A stretch of DNA of 18,443 nucleotides from an uncultured Bacteroidota bacterium (GCA_903923915.1 CAIXZI010000243.1:1-18443); one strand, 5' to 3'; positions 1-7,993 are shown, counted from the first letter of the stretch. Numbers and translations: made by a program. The notes: generated from the letters alone by a model not told the origin.

Positions 1-494
1 AATACAAAATAATTAATGTTTGACTCTACTATAATATCTTGCTTTCCATCTTTATTAATATCAGCTACAGCGAGAAACTTAGAATTATAATTGATATTGC
101 TATATGCAGTTGCTGTACCAAAACCTCCAATACCATTACCTAAACAAACACAAACAAGATTATTTGAAGATGTGAATGTTATATCTTTTTTACCATCGCT
201 ATTAAAATCACCAACCGCAACATATGAAGGATAGATAGCAGAAATATGTACGCCTGCGGTAAAAGTGCCATCGCCAACACCTAAGTATACCGATAAATGC
301 GTATCAACACAAACTATAAAATCTTGTTTACCATCATTATTAAAATCACCTGTGGCAATCCCACCAGTATAATTACCAGTAGTAATTGGAGAACCTGCGG
401 CTTGTATAAAGCATAAACCCGTATGTGTTTGTGCCTGTATTTTAAAAGTTAAAATACAGGTTATAATAACTAAGTATAAATTTTTTGGTTTCAA
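1..494 (-). CDS. Secreted FG-GAP/VCBS-repeat protein (5' part only)
   Basis: The reading frame is open from 494 to the window edge (164 codons, C-terminus missing). No ATG, GTG or upstream TTG is available in frame, so I start it at a TTG (codon reads KPKNLY after the initiator). Residues 1-21 look like a signal peptide ending KIQA before QTHTG. Three FG-GAP/VCBS-type calcium-loop repeats follow: GDFNNDGKQD (residues 49-58), GDFNSDGKKD (95-104) and ADINKDGKQD (144-153), spaced about 46-49 residues apart, as in beta-propeller blades. Such proteins are exported surface or extracellular proteins and in Bacteroidota are often T9SS cargo; the sorting domain, if any, would lie outside the window. 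Substrate or partner is unknown. A near-consensus -7 box (TACTTTCG, complement 516-523) lies about 20 nt upstream of the TTG and agrees with this start. Transcribed divergently from the gene at 589. Confidence 0.8.
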   Translation of the reverse strand, partial: MKPKNLYLVIITCILTFKIQAQTHTGLCFIQAAGSPITTGNYTGGIATGDFNNDGKQDFIVCVDTHLSVYLGVGDGTFTAGVHISAIYPSYVAVGDFNSDGKKDITFTSSNNLVCVCLGNGIGGFGTATAYSNINYNSKFLAVADINKDGKQDIIVESNINYFV

Positions 495-515
495 TTTGTT
501 TATGAATTTGATGCA

Positions 516-523
516 CGAAAGTA
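516..523 (-). promoter_or_regulatory. Possible -7 box of the FG-GAP gene
   Basis: TACTTTCG on the minus strand matches the Bacteroidota -7 consensus TAnnTTTG at all fixed positions but one. It would place transcription start some 15 nt before the TTG at 494. No clear -33 TTG element is seen, so this is tentative. Confidence 0.25.
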
Positions 524-588
524 TTAAAAAGGTTGTAAACCTATCTGTTTTTATTGAAAAACAAGTAACTTTAAAAATTGCTTAACTA

Positions 589-1845
589 ATGCTTCCAAAA
601 AATAAAATAGCGCTGTTTTTTTTACTTTTTTGCTGCGTAAATGCATTTTCGCAAAAAAAATCTATTTATTTGGATAGCCTGATGCGCATGGGTTTGCCTC
701 ATCATACCAAACTTTTAAGCAATCCTAAAAAGTATAAATTACAAGTAATTTATACCCGCATTACGCGCGATAAAAATAATAATCCAAGTTTTAAAAATTA
801 TTATTGGAACGTTGATAGTAATAAGTTTTTTTACCCTGCAAGCCTTGTAAAATTGCCTGTTTCTATTATGGCTTTAGAAAAAGTAAGCAGCCTAAAAAAA
901 TATCACGTAGATAGAAACACAACCCTAATTACAGATAGTGCCTGCAGTTGCCAAAAAAAAGTTTCGAAAGACACTACGGCTGAAAACCGCTACCCAAGTG
1001 TAGCACACTACATTAAGAAAATGTTTTTAGTGAGCGATAATTATGCTTTTGCGCGCATCTATGAGTTTTTAGGTTGCGATTATGTGCATCAAACCCTCGA
1101 AAAATGGGACTTTCCAAACATTCGTATTGTTAATCGTTTAGATGGTTCTTGTAAAGGAGACACTACTAAAATTACTTCGCCGGTTTGTTTTTTATCAGAA
1201 AAAGGAGATACCCTATGTTATCAACCTTTAACTTTTTACACTTACAATAAACCTAATCCGTTGCCAAATGCTAAAGCGGGAAAGGCGCATACCAACGAAT
1301 TTGGTAAGCGCATTTATCAACCAAAAGATTTTAGCGAACATAATTTTATGAGCTTAGCAAACTGTCATGAAATTTTAAGGCGATTGGTTTTCTATAATCA
1401 CATCGATAAAAAAAACGGGTATAATATTACTACAGATGATTGGCAATTTTTGATGAAGTATTTAGGCATGTACCCACGTGAAAGCCTTTATCCGGCCTAC
1501 AATACAAAAGATTATTACGATTCGTTTAAGAAATTTATTTACTATGGTAGTTCATCGCCAACTGTGCCAAGTGATAGTGTACGCGTATTTAATATTGTTG
1601 GCAGAGCCTACGGTTTTTTAAGTGATTGCGCGTATGTAGTTGATGTAAAAAACAATGTAGAATTTATGTTGTCTGCAACCATGTATCTTAACGAACGTGA
1701 TATAGTTGGCACCGGAAAATATGAATACGACAAATTAGGTTTACCCTTTTTAAAAGATTTGGGTAATTTAATTTACAAGGTTGAAAAAGATAGAAACCCG
1801 AAGTACAAGGCTAATTTAGAGGAATTTGATTTGTTTAAAAATTAG
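589..1845 (+). CDS. Exported serine hydrolase of the class A beta-lactamase fold
   Basis: A 418-residue protein with a signal peptide (residues 1-21, ending NAFSQ). The sequence FYPASLVKLPV carries an SxxK motif (S85-K88), the nucleophile and general-base pair of serine beta-lactamases and penicillin-binding proteins. S149-D150-N151 is an SDN motif at the expected distance. The third motif, normally KTG, appears only as VGRAYGFLSDCAYVVD (G338, G342), without lysine or threonine; this region closely resembles the beta-strand that lines the active site. It is much longer than a class A enzyme (about 290 residues), with a Cys-rich insertion after residue 118 and a loop at 185-255. Inference: a periplasmic or outer-membrane-associated hydrolase of the 'beta-lactamase2' type; antibiotic hydrolysis should not be assumed. 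Its stop overlaps that of the convergent cytochrome gene by 4 nt. No Shine-Dalgarno sequence; the 95-bp gap to the FG-GAP gene must hold both divergent promoters. Confidence 0.72.
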   Translation: MLPKNKIALFFLLFCCVNAFSQKKSIYLDSLMRMGLPHHTKLLSNPKKYKLQVIYTRITRDKNNNPSFKNYYWNVDSNKFFYPASLVKLPVSIMALEKVSSLKKYHVDRNTTLITDSACSCQKKVSKDTTAENRYPSVAHYIKKMFLVSDNYAFARIYEFLGCDYVHQTLEKWDFPNIRIVNRLDGSCKGDTTKITSPVCFLSEKGDTLCYQPLTFYTYNKPNPLPNAKAGKAHTNEFGKRIYQPKDFSEHNFMSLANCHEILRRLVFYNHIDKKNGYNITTDDWQFLMKYLGMYPRESLYPAYNTKDYYDSFKKFIYYGSSSPTVPSDSVRVFNIVGRAYGFLSDCAYVVDVKNNVEFMLSATMYLNERDIVGTGKYEYDKLGLPFLKDLGNLIYKVEKDRNPKYKANLEEFDLFKN

Positions 1846-2483
1846 TTATTGGGATAACCTGCATTAATCCAACTTTGGATTTTTGAAATTTGACAACCAG
1901 AAAGTTGATTTCCATTTTGTGGCATGGCACTATAACCAGCACTATGCTTTATAGAACCCAAAAATCTGTTGCTAGTAATAGAATGCACTATACCTGCATA
2001 AGTTGATAAATCATAGCCTCCCCCTGCATTTGATGTGCTATGACAACCAACACACCAGTTATTAATAATTGGTTGCACATCAGTAGCAAACTTAAATTGA
2101 GTAGTATCACACACCGTGCAATTAGATTGGTTTAAGGCGCCCATACTAATCCATGCTTTAATATAAAATATCTCCTGCGTGGTTAATTGAGCAGAATTTT
2201 TAGGTGGCATACTTGGGTTTAATCCTGATATAACAGTATAAACTGAACTTCGCAAAGGATGCTTGGCAGTTACATCTCTCATAATGCCTTCATAGGTAGT
2301 AAAATCTCCTCTTCTTGAACCCGGCGAGTGACAACCACTCATAGAGCATTTAGATACAAAAATTGGCAGAATGTTTTCATTAAAACAAACATTAGGGTCC
2401 ATAGCTTTTTCTGTGCAAGTTGTCAGAAAAAAAATAGTTCCAACAAATATTAATATCACACCAACTCTCGCTATTATTTTCAT
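1842..2483 (-). CDS. Predicted di-heme c-type cytochrome lipoprotein
   Basis: A 213-residue protein with a hydrophobic leader and a lipobox-like FLTTC, lipidated cysteine at C23. Two homologous halves are visible. The first has ILPIFVSKCSMSGCH, giving a CX4CH heme site (C46, C51, H52), and a candidate axial methionine in SMPPKN (M92). The second has IINNWCVGCHS, giving a canonical CX2CH site (C144, C147, H148), and M187 in AMPQNG. Each half ends with a similar helix (IKAWISMGALN and IQSWINAGYPNN), which argues for internal duplication. A CTVC pair without histidine (122-125) joins the halves. Family knowledge: such lipoproteins sit on the periplasmic or outer face of the envelope and carry electrons; the partner is unknown. 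A perfect -7 box lies 14 nt upstream of the ATG. CX4CH sites are less usual but are known to bind heme in tetraheme cytochrome c3. Confidence 0.78.
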   Translation of the reverse strand: MKIIARVGVILIFVGTIFFLTTCTEKAMDPNVCFNENILPIFVSKCSMSGCHSPGSRRGDFTTYEGIMRDVTAKHPLRSSVYTVISGLNPSMPPKNSAQLTTQEIFYIKAWISMGALNQSNCTVCDTTQFKFATDVQPIINNWCVGCHSTSNAGGGYDLSTYAGIVHSITSNRFLGSIKHSAGYSAMPQNGNQLSGCQISKIQSWINAGYPNN

Positions 2484-2497
2484 TTGCTTTATAACGA

Positions 2498-2505
2498 CAA
2501 AGGTA
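2498..2505 (-). promoter_or_regulatory. -7 promoter box of the cytochrome lipoprotein gene
   Basis: TACCTTTG on the minus strand is an exact match to the Bacteroidota -7 consensus TAnnTTTG, 14 nt upstream of the ATG at 2483. The upstream DNA is very AT-rich but has no clear -33 TTG. Confidence 0.5.
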
Positions 2506-2591
2506 CGCTTATATTATATTTTTATTTCTGATAAAGATCAGTGAGAAAACAAAATAGCGTATCTATCCGTTAATTTATGTTATTAATACAC

Positions 2592-2599
2592 TATTTTTG
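2592..2599 (+). promoter_or_regulatory. -7 promoter box of hutI
   Basis: TATTTTTG is an exact match to TAnnTTTG and lies 20 nt before the GTG start of hutI, predicting a leader of roughly 15 nt. The -33 element is weak (GTTA around 2569-2572). Together with the box at 2498-2505 it explains the 136-bp divergent gap 2484-2619. Confidence 0.45.
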
Positions 2600-2619
2600 T
2601 GTGAGCAAATTTTATTCCG

Positions 2620-3873
2620 GTGCAAAAAATACTGATTAAAAATATAAAAAAATTAGTGCAGTTAAGAGATGCACAAGTAGAAAAAATAGTTGGAAAAGAA
2701 ATGGATACACTTCCATTTTTAGATGATGCCTGGCTGGCTATTGACAATGGCGTAATTGCTGATTACGGCTCTATGAGCGATTTTCCGGGCATTGCAGATT
2801 GGAAAGATTTGCAGGTAATTGATGCCGCAGGTAAAATGGTTTTTCCAAGTTGGGTAGATAGTCACACGCATATAGTTTATGCAGGAAGTAGAGAACAAGA
2901 ATTTACAGATAGAATTAAAGGTTTATCATACGAAGAAATTGCACAACGTTGCGGCGGTATTTTAAATTCTTCAAAAAAATTACAAGATGCCAGTGAAGAA
3001 GAATTGATACAACAAGCGCTTCCTCGTTTACACGAAATTATTTTGCAAGGTACAGGAGCCGTAGAAATTAAAAGTGGTTATGGTTTAAGTTTAGACAGCG
3101 AATTAAAAATGCTTCGTGTAATTAAAAAAATAAAAGAGCACACCAACCTTACTGTAAAATCAACCTTTTTGGGGGCACATGCGTTTCCTTTAGCTTACAA
3201 ACAAAATAAAAGAGGATATATAGATTTAGTAATTAATGAAATGATTCCGGCAGTTGCCGAAGAAAAACTGGCCGAGTTTATTGATATTTTTTGCGAGCAA
3301 AATTATTTCTCATTCGATGAAACCATTGAAATTTTAGAAGCCGGGAGAAAATACGGACTTACACCTAAAGTACATGCCGAACAAATGAGTCATACAGGTG
3401 GTGTTGAAGCCGGCGTAAAATGCAATGCCATTAGTGTAGATCATTTAGAGTTTGTAAAAGATGCTGATATAAAACTTTTGCTTAATTCTAACACCATGCC
3501 AACCATATTGCCGGGTGCAGCTTACTTTGTTAGCTTACCTAACCCACCTGCACGCCAAATGATTGATGCGGGCTTACCATTAGCTATTGCCAGCGATTTT
3601 AACCCGGGTACAAGTCCAACGGGTAATATGAATTTAATGCAAAGCATTGCCTGCATACAATATAAACTTACACCAAACGAAGCTATCAATGCATCCACTT
3701 TAAATAGTGCGTATGCTATGCGAGTAGAAAAAGAATTGGGCAGTATAACCATTGGAAAAAAAGCAAATTTGTTTATTACAAAATCAATTCCTTCTACCGA
3801 TTATATTGCATACTCGTTTGGCAGCAATTTAATTGAAACAGTAATTTTAAACGGAGAAATTTTTAAAGGCTAA
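2620..3873 (+). CDS. hutI: Imidazolonepropionase
   Basis: Hydrolyses 4-imidazolone-5-propanoate to N-formimidoyl-L-glutamate, the third step of histidine degradation, in the cytoplasm (EC 3.5.2.7). The 417 residues match the family length and carry the amidohydrolase metal ligands: DSHTH (H82, H84), VHAEQMSHTGG (H252, E254), DHLEF (H275) and ASDFNPG (D326), at nearly the same positions as the zinc ligands of Bacillus HutI. Further family signatures are YAGSREQEF (87-95), KSGYGL (151-156) and PGTSPTGNM (329-337). The start is GTG: an in-frame TGA lies 18 nt upstream, and the next ATG (codon 28) would remove the N-terminal beta-domain. No hutH, hutU or hutG is in the window, so the pathway must be encoded elsewhere, which is common in Bacteroidota. 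The stop overlaps that of the convergent PorP-like gene by 4 nt. Confidence 0.95.
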   Translation: MQKILIKNIKKLVQLRDAQVEKIVGKEMDTLPFLDDAWLAIDNGVIADYGSMSDFPGIADWKDLQVIDAAGKMVFPSWVDSHTHIVYAGSREQEFTDRIKGLSYEEIAQRCGGILNSSKKLQDASEEELIQQALPRLHEIILQGTGAVEIKSGYGLSLDSELKMLRVIKKIKEHTNLTVKSTFLGAHAFPLAYKQNKRGYIDLVINEMIPAVAEEKLAEFIDIFCEQNYFSFDETIEILEAGRKYGLTPKVHAEQMSHTGGVEAGVKCNAISVDHLEFVKDADIKLLLNSNTMPTILPGAAYFVSLPNPPARQMIDAGLPLAIASDFNPGTSPTGNMNLMQSIACIQYKLTPNEAINASTLNSAYAMRVEKELGSITIGKKANLFITKSIPSTDYIAYSFGSNLIETVILNGEIFKG

Positions 3874-4967
3874 TTATCTTTAGCATTTGATGTTGGTGGC
3901 GGAGTGCCTTTTCCACCGCCGTTAAATTCGCGACGTTGTTTGAATAATGAGTTACGTAAGTTTGTCCAAGAAAGACTAACCTCAAAAGCACCTAAACCAC
4001 GGTTAGCTTGCTTATAGCCAGATACCGTTTGATCGTAAGAAAAACCAAACATAATGCTTTTAAACTCTAACATAAACTGCGGTATAATAGCATCTCCAAC
4101 ACGATAATAACAACCAATATGTAAGGCTGTTTCGCTTTTTAAACCAGTTGTTTTTGATTCGTCTTTAAAGCGATAGCGCATAAAAGTACCCAAGTTTAAT
4201 TGTTTGGCTTGCCCTTGCCACATGTAAATAACGCTTGGCAAAATACTAACCGGAGATTCTTTTATATCAAAACGTGCTTGAGAACTTATTACAAACCTAC
4301 GTGCAATAATCTGCGCATCATTAGTTGTAAATACCAATTTAGGTTGATTTAAATGGTATCCAGCAAAACCTATGCGTAAATGGTAACGATTGTTGTGCGT
4401 AAATTGTTGCGTTATTTTATCGATATCTAAATTTACCCCAGATGATAAATCAAACCAAGTGAAATTGCGACTGTTGTTAAAGCTTTCGTTATTAGGTAAG
4501 TTGGTATTAAACTGAGAACCATCGTATTGAACGCCCCAAGAGTAATTGCTGTTATTGGTTGTAGTTTGCCCAATACCGGCACCAATGGCACCACTCAACT
4601 TAGCAGATTTACCAATGCTAACAACCATATTAGCCATTAAATCAGCATTAAGTGTTTTCCAGCTTGTATTTCCGGTTGATGCTTTATCTTGGTAAATGTA
4701 ACCTCCAAAGCCCATAAAAGCTGAGCGCGATTTTTTTATACCTGCATTAGCATCAAATGCAGCCATGATAGTTTGATATGGAGCGCTGCCAGCAGTCCAT
4801 TGCGTGCGATAATTTAATACAGCACGCGCATATCCATCAAAAAAACCAGCATTAGCCGGGTTAATTAATAATTGTGATTGGTTCAATTGCGAAAAATGCA
4901 CGTCTTGTGCAAATACGCCAAAAGTGCAAAGAAAAAATAGGTTTAAAATTATTTTACGCGTGTACAT
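3870..4967 (-). CDS. PorP/SprF-family type IX secretion outer membrane protein
   Basis: A 365-residue protein with a signal peptide (1-20, cleavage FA before QD) and then the family hallmark HFSQLNQSQLLINPANAGF (24-42), with the invariant NPA(N/Y)AG. The remainder alternates short aromatic and glycine-rich strands, as expected for the outer-membrane beta-barrel of this family. It ends in a low-complexity polar tail (GGGKGTPPPT, then SNAKDN). Family knowledge: PorP/SprF proteins work with the T9SS and are usually encoded immediately downstream of a large secreted protein with a type B sorting domain, helping deliver or anchor that one cargo. That is the arrangement here: the CotH-like gene ends 3 nt before this ATG, so the two are almost certainly co-transcribed and may be translationally coupled. 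This is probably a cargo-specific paralogue rather than the core gliding gene, since no other gld or spr genes are near. Confidence 0.9.
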   Translation of the reverse strand: MYTRKIILNLFFLCTFGVFAQDVHFSQLNQSQLLINPANAGFFDGYARAVLNYRTQWTAGSAPYQTIMAAFDANAGIKKSRSAFMGFGGYIYQDKASTGNTSWKTLNADLMANMVVSIGKSAKLSGAIGAGIGQTTTNNSNYSWGVQYDGSQFNTNLPNNESFNNSRNFTWFDLSSGVNLDIDKITQQFTHNNRYHLRIGFAGYHLNQPKLVFTTNDAQIIARRFVISSQARFDIKESPVSILPSVIYMWQGQAKQLNLGTFMRYRFKDESKTTGLKSETALHIGCYYRVGDAIIPQFMLEFKSIMFGFSYDQTVSGYKQANRGLGAFEVSLSWTNLRNSLFKQRREFNGGGKGTPPPTSNAKDN

Positions 4968-4970
4968 ATT

Positions 4971-7904
4971 TTATCTTAGAAGTGTAAAACTACCTTTTTT
5001 ATTATACGTTTTTCCGCTTACTACAATATTGTATCTATAAGCGTAAACTCCCACAGGAGCTGCTGCACCATTAAATGTACCATCCCAGCCTTGTGTTTTA
5101 TCTTTAGATGCAAATACTTGCTCGCCCCAACGGTTATAAATTTCAAAATCGTAGGTAGTTGCATTTGCTATACCATATATATTTAGTATGTCATCATTAC
5201 CATCTCCGTTAGGTGAAAAAGCAGTTGGCAACATTGGTGAGCCGTATGTTTCATAAGCCGGTCTTATTTTAAATACGGCCGTCATACAATGTTTAGAATC
5301 TTTATTTACATAAAAAGTAACGCTATCACTTGAGTTAGACGGACTTAATTTATAATCAGATTCCCAATGATCAAAAACATAATTAGAATCGGGAATTGCT
5401 TTTGCAATGTAGGTTACGCTATCTATGTATTTATTATTCCAAGGAAAAGTATTTAGTGTTAATGAGTTGTATTTTATATAACCCGGGTTTGAAGTAGCAT
5501 CTTTTGGTGCAACATCTAAACATAAGTTATAAGGCCCATCAAATTGATGAAAACAAGTGCTGGCTGTAATACCTTGCACAGCTAAAGAACAACGCGACAT
5601 AATAAATACTTTCATAGAATCTACCATGGCATTCCAAAATTTAGATGAATCACCATTTAAATTCATATAACTATGATGTTTTATATCAAGGTTTAGTAAT
5701 GACCTTACATAAGCTAAATGTATGGTCAACGAATCACAAGAGTACGAAGTATTTATCAAATCCTGATACCTCGCAAAGAAGTTAGACATAAAAGTATCAT
5801 TGGTCATTAATTTAGTAAACAATGGCATTAACGGGTAATTAGATGATGGTGCCGAACCAAAAGCATTTACATAATCGCAAGGAGAACTTGTTGCTGAATT
5901 ATCTGAAATGCCCGTATAGTTACCTCCAAATTGCCAGGTAAGATCAGTATTACTCAACCCAAAACGCCATCTACGATCACTGTGGTCGCTGGTATCAGAT
6001 TTTACACCTCTCCACCATAATGCCTGACGCTTAACATAATCTGTATTTACACTATACATGTTATAAAAGTTATACTCAGTAAAAGATTGAAGATCTAGAG
6101 AATCTGCAATTTGACTGTAAATACCAGGATTTCTAACATCTGTAGCATTACTCATTACCCAACTGTAAAAATTACTCCAACCAGTTTTTGTGCCGGATAG
6201 TGCTACATTTTGTGATATTGAAGGTGTTCCTTGGGTTGCTAATAATACAGGTTTTAAATCATTCGCAATAATTTCAGAACGATTATGGTTATAGTAATAT
6301 TTTATGTATGTAGAATCTATAGGTTCTTTAATGTAATAAATACCATGATTTATGCCATTTATAAACATATAAGTAGGTACATAATGTGATGATTCAAAAT
6401 CTAACTTATGGCGTTTAGTTACAGTATGATTAAAAAAATCGCGCAAATGCGTAGCCCCATGATGAGCACCACCACCAACACCACCTTTTAAGAAATTTTC
6501 TTCAGAACCTGAACGAAATACTAATTCCGGAAAATCAGCGCGTGTACTTGCACCCAAAAGAGGATCAGTATAAAAACCATATTTATTAGTGTAGTTATAA
6601 CCATACTCATCTTCAGATCTAAATTGAAACTGCCACTGTGTATAGCCAGTAGTTGGTCCTGTTCTATTTAAAAAATCTATTTTTTTAATAAGTGCTTGTC
6701 CTTGGTTTTTAAACAATTCTTTATTGCTATGATATTTATTATCTAAATAACTGTAAATAGCAGAAACCGTATCTTTAGTTCCGGTCATAAATAAAGCTGT
6801 GGTATCTATACACGAACAAATAGCTCCCATGTGATAAACAGAATCTAATACATAACCGCCATAAGCCTCAAAACTATCTAAATATTTTGGCGGAACAGAT
6901 TGATCATGGGCAATAGCTCTAACTACAACGCCAACTAAAGTTGGAGGCGAAGTTGTTGCAGACCAATAAGGCACCGCAAAGGGTGTGGGTACGTTACCCG
7001 AGCCTGTTGAGGCATTTGGCCCCGCATCAACAATATCGCCTGTTGGGGTAATGCCAAAAGCAAAAGGAAGCGGTGTAGTACAATTTGTAGTAGCAAATAT
7101 TTCTATACTATCTTTATGAGCTGCAATAGCCTGTGTCATGGTTGTCCAGGTGGTATCTTTTATAGTAAAACTTGAAAGGGCGCCAGTTGTATAATACCCC
7201 GGCTTAATCATTAATTTAGGCGTAGGTGCGTAATCTTTATACCACATTCTGGTAGAAGTTGAATATAAAGGGTATGGGTTTCTCGGATTTTTTTTACCTG
7301 CACTATTTACCGGATAAAGACTCCAAGCAACTGTATTTTGATTAAAGGCTGTATCTGTAATACCGTGATTAGGAACATAATATGCAGCGCTATCACTATT
7401 AGGTTTACCCCAAGAATGATCTGGTTGATTACGTTTTATAAGAACAGAATCTGTTGGTTTAGTGCTTCCTAAAACTTTAGTAAGATACAACCAAGCCCCA
7501 CCGGGTTGTGTTTGATTTAATTGAAAATTAGTGTGTAAATCTATTTTTGTTGAGCCTGCATTAACCCCTGCCGGATTGCTTATAGACTTATTATGTGTAC
7601 ATAAAAATATAACCTGTACATTAAAGCTATCCACCATAATGTTGGTATTGTTGTACAAAGGCACTTGCCACTTAAATAGGTTCTGCCTATCATTACTTAA
7701 ATACCAACCAGAAAGTTTTTGAGGAGTAGTACCACCTACAGTATTAATCAACTCTACCCAATCCGGAGTACTCTCAACTCCATTACCAATAGGGTCTATC
7801 ACGCCACCAACGTTAGCACAAGAGTATTCGTTAAATTTAAACTGAGAAAAACCAAGCGTACTCACTACCCAAAACAGCAGCAATAACAAATATTTTGACT
7901 TCAT
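4971..7904 (-). CDS. CotH-like protein with lamin-tail domain and T9SS type B sorting domain
   Basis: A large secreted protein of 977 residues from the ATG at 7904. An upstream in-frame ATG at 7934 exists, but it lies inside the promoter -7 box, and only the later start gives a clean signal peptide (1-21, ending LGFSQ). Domains in order: lamin-tail-like region (about 22-165, with DWVELIN and LSGWYLSND); a chitobiase C-terminal-like beta domain (about 230-355); a CotH-like core (about 455-710), with LVFRSGSEENF, HGATHLRDFF (482-491), FINGINHGIYYIKE (514-527) and RWRFGLSNTDLTW (645-657); an InlB-B-type repeat (about 805-880, YVFDHWES); and a gliding-motility type C-terminal domain (about 890-977), with AFSPNGDGNDD, NRWGEQVF and GWDGTFNG. 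The C-terminal domain marks export by the T9SS. CotH proteins are atypical kinases, but the usual DxD metal motif here reads NTD (N652, D654), so activity is uncertain. Confidence 0.88.
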   Translation of the reverse strand: MKSKYLLLLLFWVVSTLGFSQFKFNEYSCANVGGVIDPIGNGVESTPDWVELINTVGGTTPQKLSGWYLSNDRQNLFKWQVPLYNNTNIMVDSFNVQVIFLCTHNKSISNPAGVNAGSTKIDLHTNFQLNQTQPGGAWLYLTKVLGSTKPTDSVLIKRNQPDHSWGKPNSDSAAYYVPNHGITDTAFNQNTVAWSLYPVNSAGKKNPRNPYPLYSTSTRMWYKDYAPTPKLMIKPGYYTTGALSSFTIKDTTWTTMTQAIAAHKDSIEIFATTNCTTPLPFAFGITPTGDIVDAGPNASTGSGNVPTPFAVPYWSATTSPPTLVGVVVRAIAHDQSVPPKYLDSFEAYGGYVLDSVYHMGAICSCIDTTALFMTGTKDTVSAIYSYLDNKYHSNKELFKNQGQALIKKIDFLNRTGPTTGYTQWQFQFRSEDEYGYNYTNKYGFYTDPLLGASTRADFPELVFRSGSEENFLKGGVGGGAHHGATHLRDFFNHTVTKRHKLDFESSHYVPTYMFINGINHGIYYIKEPIDSTYIKYYYNHNRSEIIANDLKPVLLATQGTPSISQNVALSGTKTGWSNFYSWVMSNATDVRNPGIYSQIADSLDLQSFTEYNFYNMYSVNTDYVKRQALWWRGVKSDTSDHSDRRWRFGLSNTDLTWQFGGNYTGISDNSATSSPCDYVNAFGSAPSSNYPLMPLFTKLMTNDTFMSNFFARYQDLINTSYSCDSLTIHLAYVRSLLNLDIKHHSYMNLNGDSSKFWNAMVDSMKVFIMSRCSLAVQGITASTCFHQFDGPYNLCLDVAPKDATSNPGYIKYNSLTLNTFPWNNKYIDSVTYIAKAIPDSNYVFDHWESDYKLSPSNSSDSVTFYVNKDSKHCMTAVFKIRPAYETYGSPMLPTAFSPNGDGNDDILNIYGIANATTYDFEIYNRWGEQVFASKDKTQGWDGTFNGAAAPVGVYAYRYNIVVSGKTYNKKGSFTLLR

Positions 7905-7931
7905 AGTTTTATTTAATATTAACAAACTGCT

Positions 7932-7939
7932 CAAATATA
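7932..7939 (-). promoter_or_regulatory. -7 promoter box of the CotH/PorP operon
   Basis: TATATTTG on the minus strand is an exact match to TAnnTTTG. It lies 27 nt before the ATG at 7904 and overlaps the alternative ATG at 7934, so a transcript started here could not use that longer start. No clear -33 TTG. Confidence 0.5.
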
Positions 7940-7973
7940 GTAATAATAATAAATAAGTAACGTTTTTAACAAG

Positions 7974-7981
7974 TATTTTTG
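7974..7981 (+). promoter_or_regulatory. -7 promoter box of the exodeoxyribonuclease III gene
   Basis: TATTTTTG is an exact match to TAnnTTTG, 12 nt before the ATG at 7994, predicting a very short leader (about 5-8 nt). It is the same octamer as the hutI box. It sits 34 bp from the divergent CotH-operon box, so both promoters share the gap 7905-7993. Confidence 0.45.
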
Positions 7982-7993
7982 TAACACAATAGT

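Noticed and set aside
589..1845. Antibiotic-resistance beta-lactamase
   Set aside because: KTG motif is missing and the protein is about 130 residues longer than class A enzymes; only the fold is supported.
7905..7934. Ten-residue N-terminal extension of the CotH-like protein (ATG at 7934)
   Set aside because: It overlaps the -7 box at 7932-7939, and the inner ATG at 7904 gives a standard signal peptide.
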